DNA from: Vibrio renipiscarius
GTDB taxonomy: Bacteria > Pseudomonadota > Gammaproteobacteria > Enterobacterales > Vibrionaceae
Length of the DNA stretch: 64,000 nt
NCBI RefSeq assembly: GCF_000827885.1
Contig: NZ_JTKH01000006.1
Span: 558,001-622,000 of the forward strand
Direction of reading: 5' to 3'
The notes under the pieces are model-generated. The model had not been told where the DNA came from. It saw nothing but the letters and a program-made list of their open reading frames with translations, and ran no database searches. Positions 29,201 to 38,316 of this stretch are shown piece by piece. How positions within the stretch are numbered: the first letter of the stretch is position 1; every line of letters starts with the position of its first letter. The position numbers and the translations under genes were made by a program.

Positions 29201-30149
29201 GAAAGAGCATAAAGACCTGCACGAGTTGAAAGAAAGCCTTAAAGATAAGGTGCAAGAAACCTTATCGAAAGTGGCGGATTCTGATATCGAGCAGCAAGGT
29301 TTGCATACGTGGAGTTTTGGCGAACTGCCGAAGGTGTATCAACAAAAACGCGGTGGCTACGAAGTAAAAGCGTACCCTGCGATTGTTGATAACAAAGACA
29401 GCGTCGAAATTAAACTGTACGAAACCGAGCAAGAGCAGGTAACGGCAATGCGTGCGGGCCAACGTCGTTTGGTGTTGCTCAATGTGCCATCGCCAGTGAA
29501 ATATCTGCACTCTAACTTACCAAACAAGTCAAAGTTGGGTCTTTACTTCAACCCTTACGGTCGCGTGATGGATTTGATTGATGACTGTATCGCTTGTGGT
29601 ATTGATAAGTTGATTGAAGAGCAGGGTGGCTTAGTGTGGGAATCGGCTCAATTTGAGAAGATGAAAGAACACATCCGAGCGGAACTGGGCGATACCGTGG
29701 TTGATGTTGCTCAGCAGGTCGAAACGATTCTGACAACTGCATTTAACATCAATAAGAAGCTGAAAGGGCGTATCGACTTCACCATGGCGTTTGCATTGTC
29801 AGACATCAAGGCACAAATCGAAGGGCTTATTTTCAAAGGCTTTGCGACGGAATGTGGCTGGAAGCGTTTGCCGGATATTTTGCGCTACATGAAAGCGATT
29901 GAACGTCGTATGGAAAAACTGCCAATCGATCCAAATAAAGACCGATTACACATGCTAAAAATCGAATCAGTAGTGAGTGATTACAAAGAGCTGCTGAATA
30001 AGATCCCGAAAGGCATGGCAGTACCAGAAAATGTGAAAGAAATCCGTTGGATGATAGAAGAGTTGCGTGTTAGCTTATTCGCTCAGCAGTTGGGTACGCC
30101 ATATCCGGTATCTGATAAGCGCGTCATCAACGCAATTAATGCTTGTTGA
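26220..30149 (+). CDS. hrpA: ATP-dependent RNA helicase HrpA
   Basis: 1309-residue DEAH-box helicase, full length for HrpA, which resolves stalled ribosome/mRNA complexes in gammaproteobacteria. Walker A AGETGSGKTT lies near residue 110, the DEAH box IIDEAHERSLN near 205, SAT motif ITSATIDPE near 240, and QRKGRCGRVEEG as motif VI near 405, followed by HA2, OB and the long C-terminal DUF3418 region. The start codon is TTG at 26220 with AGGA eight bases upstream. Single gene with a strong terminator. Confidence 0.95.
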   Translation: MTSSQPQKSQPSEKTVNANTAVSLRKALDQCMIRDRFRLSKRISGASKINKEASRNAVFDEIALDIAKSMMEVEQRHAQRITIEYPEILPVSQKKDDIAKAIAENQVVIVAGETGSGKTTQLPKICAELGRGKFGLIGHTQPRRLAARSVANRIAEEMQSQLGEFVGYKVRFNDQISDNTQIKLMTDGILLAEIQHDRFLNQYDTIIIDEAHERSLNIDFIMGYLKELLPRRPDLKIIITSATIDPERFSKHFNNAPIIEVSGRTYPVDTRYRPLNGDEDVDRDQLDGIFEAVDELCDEGLGDILIFMNGEREIRDTADALSKRNLKSTEIVPLYARLSASEQNKIFQPHAGRRIVLATNVAETSLTVPGIKYVIDPGTARISRYSYRTKVQRLPIEPVSQASANQRKGRCGRVEEGICIRLYSEEDFNSRPEFTDPEILRTNLASVILQMTALGLGDIEAFPFVEAPDKRNVQDGVRLLEELGALNGDAKDAKKRLTNTGRQLARLPIDPRLARMVLEAPKYGALKEVMIVAAALSIQDPRERPSDKKQSSDDKHRRFFHEDSDFLTFVNLWDYIQTQQKELSGNQFRKQCKLDYLNYLRVREWQDVYFQINQSMREMEFKLNSEPANYENVHSAILVGLLSHIGIKDQEKSDYQGARNARFHIFPASGLFKKQPKWIMSAELVETSKLWGRIIAKIQPEWIEPLAGHLIKRSYSEPHWSKKRAAVMAHEKVMLYGVPIVPKRLVNYERIDATISREIFIRSALVEGDWETKHAFFKQNRKLLQEVEELEHKSRRRDILVDDDELFDFYDQRVGTEVVSGRHFDTWWKKASKQNPELLNFEKEMLFRGDASHVTDLDYPNFWYQNGLKLKLSYQFEPGDDNDGVTVHIPLPILNQIEMAGFDWQIPGLRHELVMSLIKSLPKTLRKNFVPAPNYADAFLARVTAMEMPLLDALEKELRRMTGVELYREDWKLEQVPEHLKVTFRAVDHRNRKLKEHKDLHELKESLKDKVQETLSKVADSDIEQQGLHTWSFGELPKVYQQKRGGYEVKAYPAIVDNKDSVEIKLYETEQEQVTAMRAGQRRLVLLNVPSPVKYLHSNLPNKSKLGLYFNPYGRVMDLIDDCIACGIDKLIEEQGGLVWESAQFEKMKEHIRAELGDTVVDVAQQVETILTTAFNINKKLKGRIDFTMAFALSDIKAQIEGLIFKGFATECGWKRLPDILRYMKAIERRMEKLPIDPNKDRLHMLKIESVVSDYKELLNKIPKGMAVPENVKEIRWMIEELRVSLFAQQLGTPYPVSDKRVINAINAC

Positions 30150-30160
30150 TATTTAGATTA

Positions 30161-30197
30161 ATGCCCCACTAGAGTATTTGCCCTAGTGGGGCATTTA
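30161..30197 (+). terminator. Terminator of hrpA
   Basis: ATGCCCCACTAG at 30161-30172 pairs perfectly with CTAGTGGGGCAT at 30183-30194 around a 10-base loop, followed by TTAT. It is just 12 bases past the hrpA stop. Confidence 0.88.
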
Positions 30198-30308
30198 TGT
30201 GCCGGTTATATATCGGTATGTAAATTGCATAATTTCGCCAAATGGCAGAACTGTCAAAGTTCCGGCAATGTATTGCCGTATTTACAAAATTATAAGAGAA
30301 GGTTAATT

Positions 30309-30803
30309 ATGAAAAAGACACTACTCGCTCTAGCACTTCTAGGTGCATCTGCGACAGCATCAGCGGATTCTTGGATCTACGGCGGCGCAAGCGCCGGTCA
30401 AGCTGATCTTGGTAACGAGTCTGCGACTTCATACAATGTTCACGTAGGTACAGGTATTCTGCCATTTATCGGTCTTGAAGCGGGTTACCAGAACTTTGGT
30501 GATTTCGGCACCACTCAATACGGTAACAAGCGCATCGGTGATCTTAACGGTTCAGCAGTGTACTTTGCGGCGAAACCAAGCATTGATTTTGGCCCTCTGC
30601 ACGTTTACGCGAAAGCGGGCGTACACTCTTATGAGTTGAAAGGCTCTAACTTCAAAGAAGACGAATTTGATACCATGTACGGTATCGGCGCTGAATACTT
30701 TGTTTTTGGTCCTATCTCTCTAGGTGCAAGCTACAACGTATTCTCGATGAAAGAAGAAGACGTGAAGAACTTCTCTATCAACGCGACGTTCCACTTCTTG
30801 TAA
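30309..30803 (+). CDS. Small outer-membrane beta-barrel protein (OmpA/OmpX-like)
   Basis: 164-residue exported protein with a textbook signal peptide (MKKTLLALALLGASATASA). The mature chain has about eight amphipathic strands such as YGGASAGQADL and GLEAGYQNFGDFG, resembling the eight-stranded OmpX/OmpA-like barrels. It ends FHFL, close to the usual C-terminal aromatic pattern. ATG at 30309 follows AGAAGG, though the frame is open further upstream. Function is unknown; surface or porin-like roles are typical. Confidence 0.82.
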   Translation: MKKTLLALALLGASATASADSWIYGGASAGQADLGNESATSYNVHVGTGILPFIGLEAGYQNFGDFGTTQYGNKRIGDLNGSAVYFAAKPSIDFGPLHVYAKAGVHSYELKGSNFKEDEFDTMYGIGAEYFVFGPISLGASYNVFSMKEEDVKNFSINATFHFL

Positions 30804-30820
30804 TACGCACCTGTATTATT

Positions 30821-30849
30821 AAACCCAGCAAAGATGCTGGGTTTTTTTA
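30821..30849 (+). terminator. Terminator of the small outer-membrane protein gene
   Basis: AAACCCAGCA (30821-30830) and TGCTGGGTTT (30835-30844) form a perfect hairpin with AAGA loop and a T-run. Confidence 0.9.
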
Positions 30850-30891
30850 TATCTGAATCAATAGCGCTCTCGGTGTGGGCATGCCATCTCT

Positions 30892-30915
30892 CAGATAACC
30901 AGATAACCAGATAAC
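30892..30915. repeat. 8-bp tandem repeat, three copies
   Basis: CAGATAAC occurs three times head to tail at 30892-30915, followed by the palindrome CGGTCA-G-TGACCG. It lies just beyond the stop of the hybrid kinase and downstream of the outer-membrane gene terminator. Slipped-strand length variation is possible but no function is evident. Confidence 0.7.
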
Positions 30916-30931
30916 CGGTCAGTGACCGAGG

Positions 30932-32974
30932 TTAACGTGAGATCTCAGGAGTGGCGACGAGGTAGTGTTTGATTAAACCCTCAAGCGCATCAACGGAATA
31001 GGGTTTGAATATCATTTTATCAATTCCGGCATGTTGAGCGTGCATAATGACCTCTTTAGAGTTGTCTGCGGTGCAACCAATAATGGGCACTTGATGAAAC
31101 ACGCTACATTGCCTGATGTGGCGACTAAACTCATAGCCATTCATTTCAGGCATGTGAATGTCAGTAATAACTAGGCCAATATTCGGCTGTGTTTTAAGCG
31201 TCTGTAGCGCTTCTTTGCCCGATTCAACAACCGTTGATACAACGCCTAAATTATCGAGTTGCTTACTAAAGACGAGTCGATTAATCGGATCATCATCGAC
31301 CACTAAAATATGAATAGGTTTACTCGTCGCCTGCGTCAATAAATGCGCGGTGGCTTGCGGTTGCGCGCTGGCCTCATTCAATGGATCTCCATGATTCAAG
31401 GATCGAGCGACAAACGCTTCTGAGGATGACGTTGGTGACGGCATGTTGACGTTGCAAGGCAGGCTGATCTTTACGGTCGTGCCGATGTTAATCTCACTGA
31501 TTATATCGATCTCTCCGGACATCAGGTCAACTAAGCGTTTAACGATAGAGAGTCCTAACCCGGTGCCGCCAAATCGTCGGCTAATGGTTTTATCGCCTTG
31601 CTGAAAGGGCGTGTAGAGCGATGCCAATTGCGCTTGGCTCATTCCGCACCCCGAGTCTTTCACTTCGATGTTGAGCTTATTGTGTTGCAAGTTAACCGCC
31701 ACCTCAATCGCTCCTTGAGAGGTAAATTTGATCGCATTGGTTAAGATGTTATTGAAGATCTGCTGAATTCTTGGCCAATCCAGTTGAACAACCTCAATCG
31801 GTGTTGGTTGCCAGTCGAAAGAAAAAATAATGCCTTTTTCTTGGCACAATGGCTGATAAGTGGCCAGTGTGGCGCTAATTTCGTCGAATAGCCTTATGGG
31901 TTGTCGATCGAGCTCAAGCTGATCCGCCTCCATTTTGGAGAAGTCGAGGATATCATTAACGTGTAGATTGAGTCGCTGAGCCGACTGAATGGTTGAGTCG
32001 AGCAGTTGTCTACTCTCTTTGGATTGGAGATGGCTCGTTAATAAGCGCATTAACCCAATCATTGCCGCAATCGGGGTTCTGAGTTCATGACTGATGATGG
32101 CCAGAAAGTGATTTCGAGCCTCAATGGCTTTGCTTAACGCGAGTTGTTTTTCTTGCAGCAAAGTAATGTCATCGAACACGATCATAGAGAACTCACCGGT
32201 TTCCAACAGTTGCGTTAATGCTTGTTGTTTGATGCGATAAGTTTTGCCACCCAGAGTTTCAATTATTTCATCTATTTCATCGAATTGGGATTCCGCATGA
32301 TTTTCTTGAGCGGTTTTTTGTTGCGCCTGATTTTTTTGCCATAGACGTTGAATGTGCGTATCAAAAATCGCTATTTCAGCCAAATCGCCACTGGGGCAGG
32401 CCGCGGTCTTCATATACTGAAAATTCTTATTCGATAACACAATCTCATGATCGTTAAAAATCGCGATGGGATTGGGAATATTATCAATGAGAGACGAGAG
32501 CCATCGGGTCAAGTTATCAATATTGGTTGTTTTAACGATCGCGTCTAATGCATTCTGTCGATAAGTGATGTCCATGATCACCACAAAAAAGCAATTGAGC
32601 TCCTTGTCGTAGGTGGCGATATCATGAATCCACAGTGTCTTTCCTTCTTTATTACGAATTCGAAATTCGTAGTCGAGCGTCGAATTATCCTGCAATGAAT
32701 ATGACACTTTCGCCAAAATTTGGCTCAAATCATCGATCACTAGATTGGCGAATCGATTGTCATGCTCGTGGACCATTTCTTCTCTACTGAAGCCAACAAG
32801 TCGATAAAACGCATCATTGGCATCAATGATGGTTGAGAATGGATCGTTGTTACACAGCAGCAAGGCACAATTACTCTTTTGAAAGAATGCTTGTTTATAT
32901 TTGTGCTTTAGGCGTAAGTCTTTAAAAAATGAGCGTGTCATTATCAGAGCGGTGAGGTGAAAAACGGCCGCCAT
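30932..32974 (-). CDS. Hybrid sensor histidine kinase/response regulator with PAS domains
   Basis: About 680 residues. Two or three PAS modules come first (LLLCNNDPFSTIIDANDAFYRLVGF region, then FNDHEIVLSNKNFQ). The HisKA domain follows with phospho-His in ISHELRTPIAAM, then HATPase with FGGTGLGLSIVKRLVD. A C-terminal receiver has DDDPINR and phospho-Asp in VITDIHMPEMNGYEF. No HPt domain is present, so a separate phosphotransfer protein is expected. No convincing membrane span is seen, suggesting a cytoplasmic sensor. The frame opens at 33118 inside the neighbouring terminator; ATGs at 32974 or 32941 are plausible starts, neither with a good ribosome site. Confidence 0.85.
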   Translation of the reverse strand: MAAVFHLTALIMTRSFFKDLRLKHKYKQAFFQKSNCALLLCNNDPFSTIIDANDAFYRLVGFSREEMVHEHDNRFANLVIDDLSQILAKVSYSLQDNSTLDYEFRIRNKEGKTLWIHDIATYDKELNCFFVVIMDITYRQNALDAIVKTTNIDNLTRWLSSLIDNIPNPIAIFNDHEIVLSNKNFQYMKTAACPSGDLAEIAIFDTHIQRLWQKNQAQQKTAQENHAESQFDEIDEIIETLGGKTYRIKQQALTQLLETGEFSMIVFDDITLLQEKQLALSKAIEARNHFLAIISHELRTPIAAMIGLMRLLTSHLQSKESRQLLDSTIQSAQRLNLHVNDILDFSKMEADQLELDRQPIRLFDEISATLATYQPLCQEKGIIFSFDWQPTPIEVVQLDWPRIQQIFNNILTNAIKFTSQGAIEVAVNLQHNKLNIEVKDSGCGMSQAQLASLYTPFQQGDKTISRRFGGTGLGLSIVKRLVDLMSGEIDIISEINIGTTVKISLPCNVNMPSPTSSSEAFVARSLNHGDPLNEASAQPQATAHLLTQATSKPIHILVVDDDPINRLVFSKQLDNLGVVSTVVESGKEALQTLKTQPNIGLVITDIHMPEMNGYEFSRHIRQCSVFHQVPIIGCTADNSKEVIMHAQHAGIDKMIFKPYSVDALEGLIKHYLVATPEISR

Positions 32975-33105
32975 ACTATCACTAGTTCTTATTCTCGCAA
33001 TGTCAGAAAATTCCGATTTATCTTCCAGTGAAAAAGAGGGGAGAAAGGGGCATCTTAAACGAAACGTTAGCACGAAAGACGCGGGTATAGCATTTGCATT
33101 CGGAC

Positions 33106-33131
33106 AAAAAAAAGCCACTCAATCGAGTGGC
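33106..33131 (-). terminator. Terminator of the dicarboxylate/amino-acid symporter
   Basis: GCCACTC-AATC-GAGTGGC at 33114-33131, with an A-run at 33106-33113 that reads as a T-run on the minus strand. It separates the symporter from the hybrid kinase. Confidence 0.88.
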
Positions 33132-33152
33132 TTCTATGGTTTAAACATTTAA

Positions 33153-34415
33153 TTAGGCTTGTTGTTTTTCAAGCTCAACGTTTTCTGCAACTTCATCTTC
33201 AATTAGCGCATCAACGATAACGGCACAAGCGGCATCGCCTGTGATATTAAGTGCGGTACGAATCATGTCAAAAATACGGTCAAGATCGAACAACAGTGGT
33301 AAACCTTCGATTGGAATGCCAGCCGCAAGAAGAACCGCAACCACCAAGAAAGATGGCCCAGGAACGCCCGCTTGACCAACTGCACCAAGCGTCGATGTTA
33401 CGATGATGGCAATATAAGCGCCCATACCCAGCTCAATATTAAATAGCTGAGCAAAGAAGATCGCAACAAGTCCGTAGTAAATGGCGTTGCCTGACATGTT
33501 GATGGTTGCGCCTAGTGGCAACACAAATGATGCAGTGGAGTTACGTACTTTCAGTTCGTGTTCAACCGTATCCATGGTAACGGGCAGAGTGGCCATTGAA
33601 GACGCGGTTGATAGTGCGACTGCTTGTGGCTTTTTCATCGCGCTAATGAATTGCTTCGCTGACGTCTTCGTGAAGACGTGGATCATCGCTGGGTAAACCA
33701 CAAAGCCGAAGATAAGGATCGCTGCGGTGTAAACAAGGAATAGCTTGAATACCACCATTAGCGCACCAAAGCCAAAGGTACCCACCGCTTCAGCCATCAG
33801 GCCAAACACACCGATAGGAGCAATGATCATCACTTTGTTGATCATCCATACCATCGCATCAACAACGCAGTTTACGCCATTGATGATAGGAGTACGGCGT
33901 TCTTCCGACTGTTTTGATAAAGCGATACCGAAGAATAGGCAGAAAACCAAAATTTGTAGGATGTTTGCTTCGTTCAGTGATTGGAAAACGTTGGTTGGGA
34001 TCATACCAGTAACGGTTGCCCAAAAAGTAGGGAGTTCACCTTTAGAAGCGTATTCAGCTGAGAACATGCCTTCAACACCCGATAGGTCAATACCGATACC
34101 AGGTTGGAAGACGGTGCCCATAACCAGAGCAAGGGCAACAGCAAGTGCAGATGTCACTGCAAAGAAACCCAGAGTGACGGTGCCAACTTTGCCGGCGGAT
34201 TGGCTATTCCCTAAGCCTGCCGCACCAGAGATAAGCGCGACAGCGACTAAAGGGATGACAAGCATTTTGATTAAATTGATAAAAATTGCGCCAAGTGGTG
34301 CGAACATCACCGCGCTGTGACCCATCATGGCACCAACGGCAGTACCCACGATCATTGCGATGACAACTTGAACACCGATGTTGCTAAGTAAATTCTTTTC
34401 TTTGAACACGTCCAT
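33153..34415 (-). CDS. Dicarboxylate/amino acid:cation symporter (DAACS family)
   Basis: 420-residue inner-membrane secondary transporter that takes up glutamate, aspartate or C4-dicarboxylates with Na+ or H+. About eight membrane segments plus re-entrant loops. The serine-rich hairpin STASSMATLPVT, the NMSGNAIYYG segment (usually NMDGTA) and the NITGDAACAVIV substrate-site helix identify the family. The NMSGNA variant places it outside the classical GltP/DctA pair, so substrate is not predictable. Single gene with its own terminator. Confidence 0.9.
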   Translation of the reverse strand: MDVFKEKNLLSNIGVQVVIAMIVGTAVGAMMGHSAVMFAPLGAIFINLIKMLVIPLVAVALISGAAGLGNSQSAGKVGTVTLGFFAVTSALAVALALVMGTVFQPGIGIDLSGVEGMFSAEYASKGELPTFWATVTGMIPTNVFQSLNEANILQILVFCLFFGIALSKQSEERRTPIINGVNCVVDAMVWMINKVMIIAPIGVFGLMAEAVGTFGFGALMVVFKLFLVYTAAILIFGFVVYPAMIHVFTKTSAKQFISAMKKPQAVALSTASSMATLPVTMDTVEHELKVRNSTASFVLPLGATINMSGNAIYYGLVAIFFAQLFNIELGMGAYIAIIVTSTLGAVGQAGVPGPSFLVVAVLLAAGIPIEGLPLLFDLDRIFDMIRTALNITGDAACAVIVDALIEDEVAENVELEKQQA

Positions 34416-34793
34416 AACCTCTGTGCTGAATAACTTTTAAATCCTAGTATTAACCACTGTTCATATAGTAACTGGTGGATAATAATTCGAGTCAATTTTT
34501 TACACGTAATTTTTACAATTGGCAATACGCAACCGATGACAAAGGGGTGAATAAAATGCTTTTTCGCGGTCTTGCGGTGATTTTTACGTGAAAGTAAACG
34601 TTTGCATTTCTGGTGGGCGTGTTTTTGATGGCGTTTGTAGGTTTTGAGTTTGTTATTTGTTGCTGGTTTGGTTTGATGATTTGTTGGTTATGTTCTTTTA
34701 AGTGTCGGGGGATAGCTCGGGTGAATCAATGCTGGTTTGGCGGTGTTTAAGGGGCATTAAGTTGGCAGGGATAAACGTGAAAATAGACCAAGA
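34416..34793. other. Intergenic region with G/T-rich strand bias
   Basis: About 380 bases between the symporter start and the trp terminator without a credible gene. The symporter promoter should lie in the first 150 bases. From about 34600 to 34740 the plus strand is strikingly G+T-rich (runs such as TTTGTTATTTGTTGCTGG), almost free of C. No repeat or RNA family was recognised. Confidence 0.5.
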
Positions 34794-34824
34794 AAAAAGG
34801 GATGCTTGGCTAGCATCCCTTTTT
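34793..34824 (-). terminator. Terminator of the trp operon
   Basis: GGGATGCT (34799-34806) and AGCATCCC (34812-34819) pair perfectly around TGGCT, with A-run on the left and T-run on the right. On the minus strand it ends the trp operon 43 bases after trpA. Confidence 0.9.
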
Positions 34825-34866
34825 AAATCATACCAGTACCGTCAGTTTTGGTGCTTTGCTGACGCT

Positions 34867-35673
34867 TTACTGTTGTGTTGCTGCTTTCATTGGCGCGATG
34901 AATTGTTCAAGTGCTTGCAGCATTTGTTGTGGTTGGTCGAGATTGGTTTCAATGATCTTGACCACCGCGGAACCTGAAATTGCGCCGGCAGCTCCCGCAT
35001 CAATCGCTTCTTTGACTTGCGCCGGTTCTGAGATACCAAAGCCAAGTAGCGCAGGCGGTGCATCGAATTGATTAAGGCGAGCCAGTAGGTCGGCGACGGG
35101 CATATTCGCTTTGGTTTCCGCGCCTGTTACGCCTGCACGAGAGAGCAAGTACGTATAGCCACCGCCCAATTTCGATACCGATTGAAGCGTTTCGTCACTC
35201 GCTGTGGGTGGGGCTATAAAGATAGGATGAATCCCAAACTTCTCAGCCGCCGCGACAAACTCAGCACTTTCGTTAGTGGGTACATCGGCAATCAGCACTG
35301 AATCGACGCCAGCCTTGGCACAGCGTTGATAAAAGTCTTCAATACCGCGCGAAAAGACCAGATTGGCATACATCAGCAAACCAATCGGCAGTTCTGGGTA
35401 TTCTTGGCGGATTTTGCTAATCAATTCAAAGCAAATGTCTGGCGTCGCGCCGGAGTTTAGTGCTCGAATATTCGCGCCTTGAATGGTTGGGCCATCCGCA
35501 AGCGGATCGGAGAACGGCATGCCAAGTTCAAGCGCATCTGCGCCGGATTTAACCAGGGTGCGCATGATCTCAAGTGATTGTTCTGGGTTCGGATCACAGA
35601 TTGTCACGAAGGGTACAAATGCGCCCTGTTTGATTTTGCCAAGGCGGTCAAACATCAGTTGATAACGGTCCAT
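34867..35673 (-). CDS. trpA: Tryptophan synthase alpha subunit
   Basis: 268 residues; cleaves indole-3-glycerol phosphate to indole, which is channelled to TrpB. Catalytic Glu is in [15 protein letters not shown] and catalytic Asp in [10 protein letters not shown]; the phosphate loop [10 protein letters not shown] is present. Its ATG overlaps the trpB stop by one base (TAATG), typical of coupled alpha/beta synthesis. Last gene of the operon. Confidence 0.97.
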   Translation of the reverse strand: MDRYQLMFDRLGKIKQGAFVPFVTICDPNPEQSLEIMRTLVKSGADALELGMPFSDPLADGPTIQGANIRALNSGATPDICFELISKIRQEYPELPIGLLMYANLVFSRGIEDFYQRCAKAGVDSVLIADVPTNESAEFVAAAEKFGIHPIFIAPPTASDETLQSVSKLGGGYTYLLSRAGVTGAETKANMPVADLLARLNQFDAPPALLGFGISEPAQVKEAIDAGAAGAISGSAVVKIIETNLDQPQQMLQALEQFIAPMKAATQQ

Positions 35674-36863
35674 TAAAACACTCCTTTTTCTTCAAGAATG
35701 GCGTGGACGGTAAAGATGTCTTTGTCACCACGACCCGATAGATTAACCACCAGAAGCTGTTCTTTTTCTGGGTTTTCACGTGCCATGCGCAGTGCATGTG
35801 CCAAAGCATGAGCCGATTCAAGTGCCGGAATAATCCCTTCACTGCGAGCGAGTTCTTGGAAGGCATCTAGAGCTTCATCGTCGGTAACGTTGTCATATTC
35901 CGCGCGACCGATCGCATTCAGGTGCGCGTGCTGTGGGCCAACGGATGGGAAATCCAGACCCGCAGAGACGGAATAAGACTCTTCTACCTGACCATTTGGG
36001 TCTTGCATCAATGGCGCTTTCATACCAAAAAAAATACCGGTTTTACCATGTTTCAGTGGTGCGCCATGTTGGTCGGTATCAATGCCTTTGCCTGCGGGTT
36101 CAACCCCAATCAGACGCACGCTCTCTTCTTTGATGAAATCGGCAAACATACCAATCGCATTTGAACCACCACCAACACAGGCGATGACGGCATCGGGTAG
36201 GCGGCCTTCACGCGCCAAAATTTGGTTCTTAGTCTCTTCACCAATCATGCGTTGGAATTCACGCACAATGGTTGGGAATGGGTGAGGGCCAGCAGCCGTT
36301 CCCAATAGGTAGTGGGCCGTCTCATAGCTACCAGACCAATCGCGTAGCGCTTCGTTACAGGCATCTTTTAGGGTGGCAGAGCCAGAATGAACCGGAATGA
36401 CTTCCGCGCCCATTAGTTTCATACGAAATACGTTCGGGCTTTGACGCTCAACATCTTTTGCCCCCATATACACACGACATTTCAGGCCTAATAAAGCACA
36501 AGCCAGTGCGGTGGCAACACCATGTTGACCTGCGCCCGTTTCGGCGATGATTTCGTCTTTACCCATGCGTTTTGCCAATAAGGCTTGGCCTAACACTTGG
36601 TTGGTTTTGTGTGCGCCACCATGCAACAGGTCTTCACGTTTTAAGTAAAGCTTGGTTTTGGTGCCCTTAGTGAGGTTACGAGTGAGCGTAAGCGCGGTTG
36701 GGCGACCTGCGTATTCTTGTAGCAGCGTCATAAACTCGCTACGAAATTCCGCATCTTCTTGCGCATCGATAAACGCTTGCTCTAGCTGCTCAAGGGCAGG
36801 CACTAAGATTTGCGGAACGTATTGACCGCCGTACTCGCCAAAATAGGCATCTAACTTCGCCAT
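35673..36863 (-). CDS. trpB: Tryptophan synthase beta subunit
   Basis: 396 residues; PLP enzyme condensing indole with serine. The PLP lysine is in [14 protein letters not shown], the phosphate-binding [10 protein letters not shown] and the catalytic Glu-containing AETGAGQHG are intact. Standard length. It lies 11 bases after trpCF. Confidence 0.97.
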   Translation of the reverse strand: MAKLDAYFGEYGGQYVPQILVPALEQLEQAFIDAQEDAEFRSEFMTLLQEYAGRPTALTLTRNLTKGTKTKLYLKREDLLHGGAHKTNQVLGQALLAKRMGKDEIIAETGAGQHGVATALACALLGLKCRVYMGAKDVERQSPNVFRMKLMGAEVIPVHSGSATLKDACNEALRDWSGSYETAHYLLGTAAGPHPFPTIVREFQRMIGEETKNQILAREGRLPDAVIACVGGGSNAIGMFADFIKEESVRLIGVEPAGKGIDTDQHGAPLKHGKTGIFFGMKAPLMQDPNGQVEESYSVSAGLDFPSVGPQHAHLNAIGRAEYDNVTDDEALDAFQELARSEGIIPALESAHALAHALRMARENPEKEQLLVVNLSGRGDKDIFTVHAILEEKGVF

Positions 36864-36874
36864 TGTTCTCTTCC

Positions 36875-38302
36875 TTAATATTGTCTAATTGCAGCAAACG
36901 CTTGTTGCAACTTCACTAAATCTTTCTTACCCGGTGCGCTTTCTACACCGGAGTTAAGGTCTAATCCTAAGCAGCCTTGTTGGCTGGCTTGCTGCGCATT
37001 GTCGGCAGAAATGCCACCTGCGAGCATCACTTGTTCGGTACTGCCTATCAACGACCAGTCAAACGCTTGTCCTGTCCCACCGCTTTGATTGCCAACTTTG
37101 GTATCAAGCAGGTGGCAGTCAACGTGGCGACTTAGGCGAATGGCCGTCTGATCGCTCACGCCATATGCTTTCCAGATCGCGATATCTGCGGGTAGTTGAA
37201 TGCGTAGTGCATCCACGTACTCTTGCGATTCATTTCCGTGTAATTGGATGGCGGTTAAGTGTAAATGGTCCGCGATTTCTGCAACGATTTCTGCAGGATG
37301 ATTTTGGAACACGCCCACATAGTTAAGTGGTGCGCCACTCATCACCAAGCGTGCTTGCTCTGGTGTGACGTAACGCTTGGAGGCTTCGACGAAGATCAAA
37401 CCACCGTATACCGCCCCCGATTGATACGCTTTCGCCGCATCTTCTGAATGGGTTAGGCCGCAGACTTTGTTTTGCCCAAGAGTCACTTTTCGCACTGCTA
37501 ATTCAATGTTTTTCTCGGCCATCAATGAGCTGCCGATCAAGAAACCGTTGGCGTAAGCACTTAAATCTCGCACTTGCTGGTGAGTATAAATCCCCGACTC
37601 GGAAATAATGGTCGCATTAGGTGCCAGTTCACGCAGTGTCGGTGCGAGCGCTTTCGTGCGGTTTAAATCGGTGCTCAAATCCCGTAAGTTGCGGTTATTA
37701 ATGCCAATCACTTTCGCACCGAGTTTGACTGCGCGATGCAGTTCTTCCTCGTTACTGATCTCGGTTAATACGCCCATCTTTAACGAGTGCGCGACGTCTG
37801 CCAGTTGTTGGTATTCTTCATCATCCAATACTGACAACATCAATAGAATGGCATCCGCTTGGTAATGGCGTGCTAAGTAAACCTGATAAGGGTCAATCAT
37901 GAAGTCTTTACACAGCACGGGTTGACGAACTTGGCGACTCACTTGAGGGAGAAAATCAAAGCTGCCTTGAAAATATTTCTCATCGGTTAATACCGAGATA
38001 GCATCGGCATGGTTGTTGTATACCGATGCGATGTAATCAAGATCGAAATCCTCTCGAATCAATCCTTTCGAAGGCGACGCTTTTTTACATTCCAAGATAA
38101 AGGCGGTTTTGTCACCGTTCAGTGCTTGGTAAAAATCACGTTCAGAAGATGCAAGCGTGGATTGAAACTCTTCGAGTGGTTGAGTGACTTTACGCGCCGC
38201 CACCCATTGGTATTTATCTCGGACAATTTTTGCCAACACTTCAGCCATTTGTGCCTCTTTTATCGAGACATGTTGTGATAAGTGGTCGGATACTTGTGTC
38301 AT
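36875..38302 (-). CDS. trpCF: Fused indole-3-glycerol-phosphate synthase / phosphoribosylanthranilate isomerase
   Basis: 475-residue bifunctional enzyme as in enterobacteria. The N-terminal TrpC half (to about 275) has [13 protein letters not shown] and [11 protein letters not shown]; the C-terminal TrpF half has [26 protein letters not shown] and [13 protein letters not shown]. An internal ATG at 38248, preceded by GAGG, matches the E. coli start better. The longer form, with AGGGAT before 38302, also has a good ribosome site, so the start is unsettled. It follows trpD by 14 bases. Confidence 0.95.
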   Translation of the reverse strand: MTQVSDHLSQHVSIKEAQMAEVLAKIVRDKYQWVAARKVTQPLEEFQSTLASSERDFYQALNGDKTAFILECKKASPSKGLIREDFDLDYIASVYNNHADAISVLTDEKYFQGSFDFLPQVSRQVRQPVLCKDFMIDPYQVYLARHYQADAILLMLSVLDDEEYQQLADVAHSLKMGVLTEISNEEELHRAVKLGAKVIGINNRNLRDLSTDLNRTKALAPTLRELAPNATIISESGIYTHQQVRDLSAYANGFLIGSSLMAEKNIELAVRKVTLGQNKVCGLTHSEDAAKAYQSGAVYGGLIFVEASKRYVTPEQARLVMSGAPLNYVGVFQNHPAEIVAEIADHLHLTAIQLHGNESQEYVDALRIQLPADIAIWKAYGVSDQTAIRLSRHVDCHLLDTKVGNQSGGTGQAFDWSLIGSTEQVMLAGGISADNAQQASQQGCLGLDLNSGVESAPGKKDLVKLQQAFAAIRQY

Positions 38303-38316
38303 TGGTGATCCCTTTT

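Noticed and set aside
33745..34320. Rightward 191-codon frame antisense to the symporter
   Set aside because: The symporter has intact family motifs along the whole length; the opposing frame is low-complexity Thr/Pro/Ser-rich.
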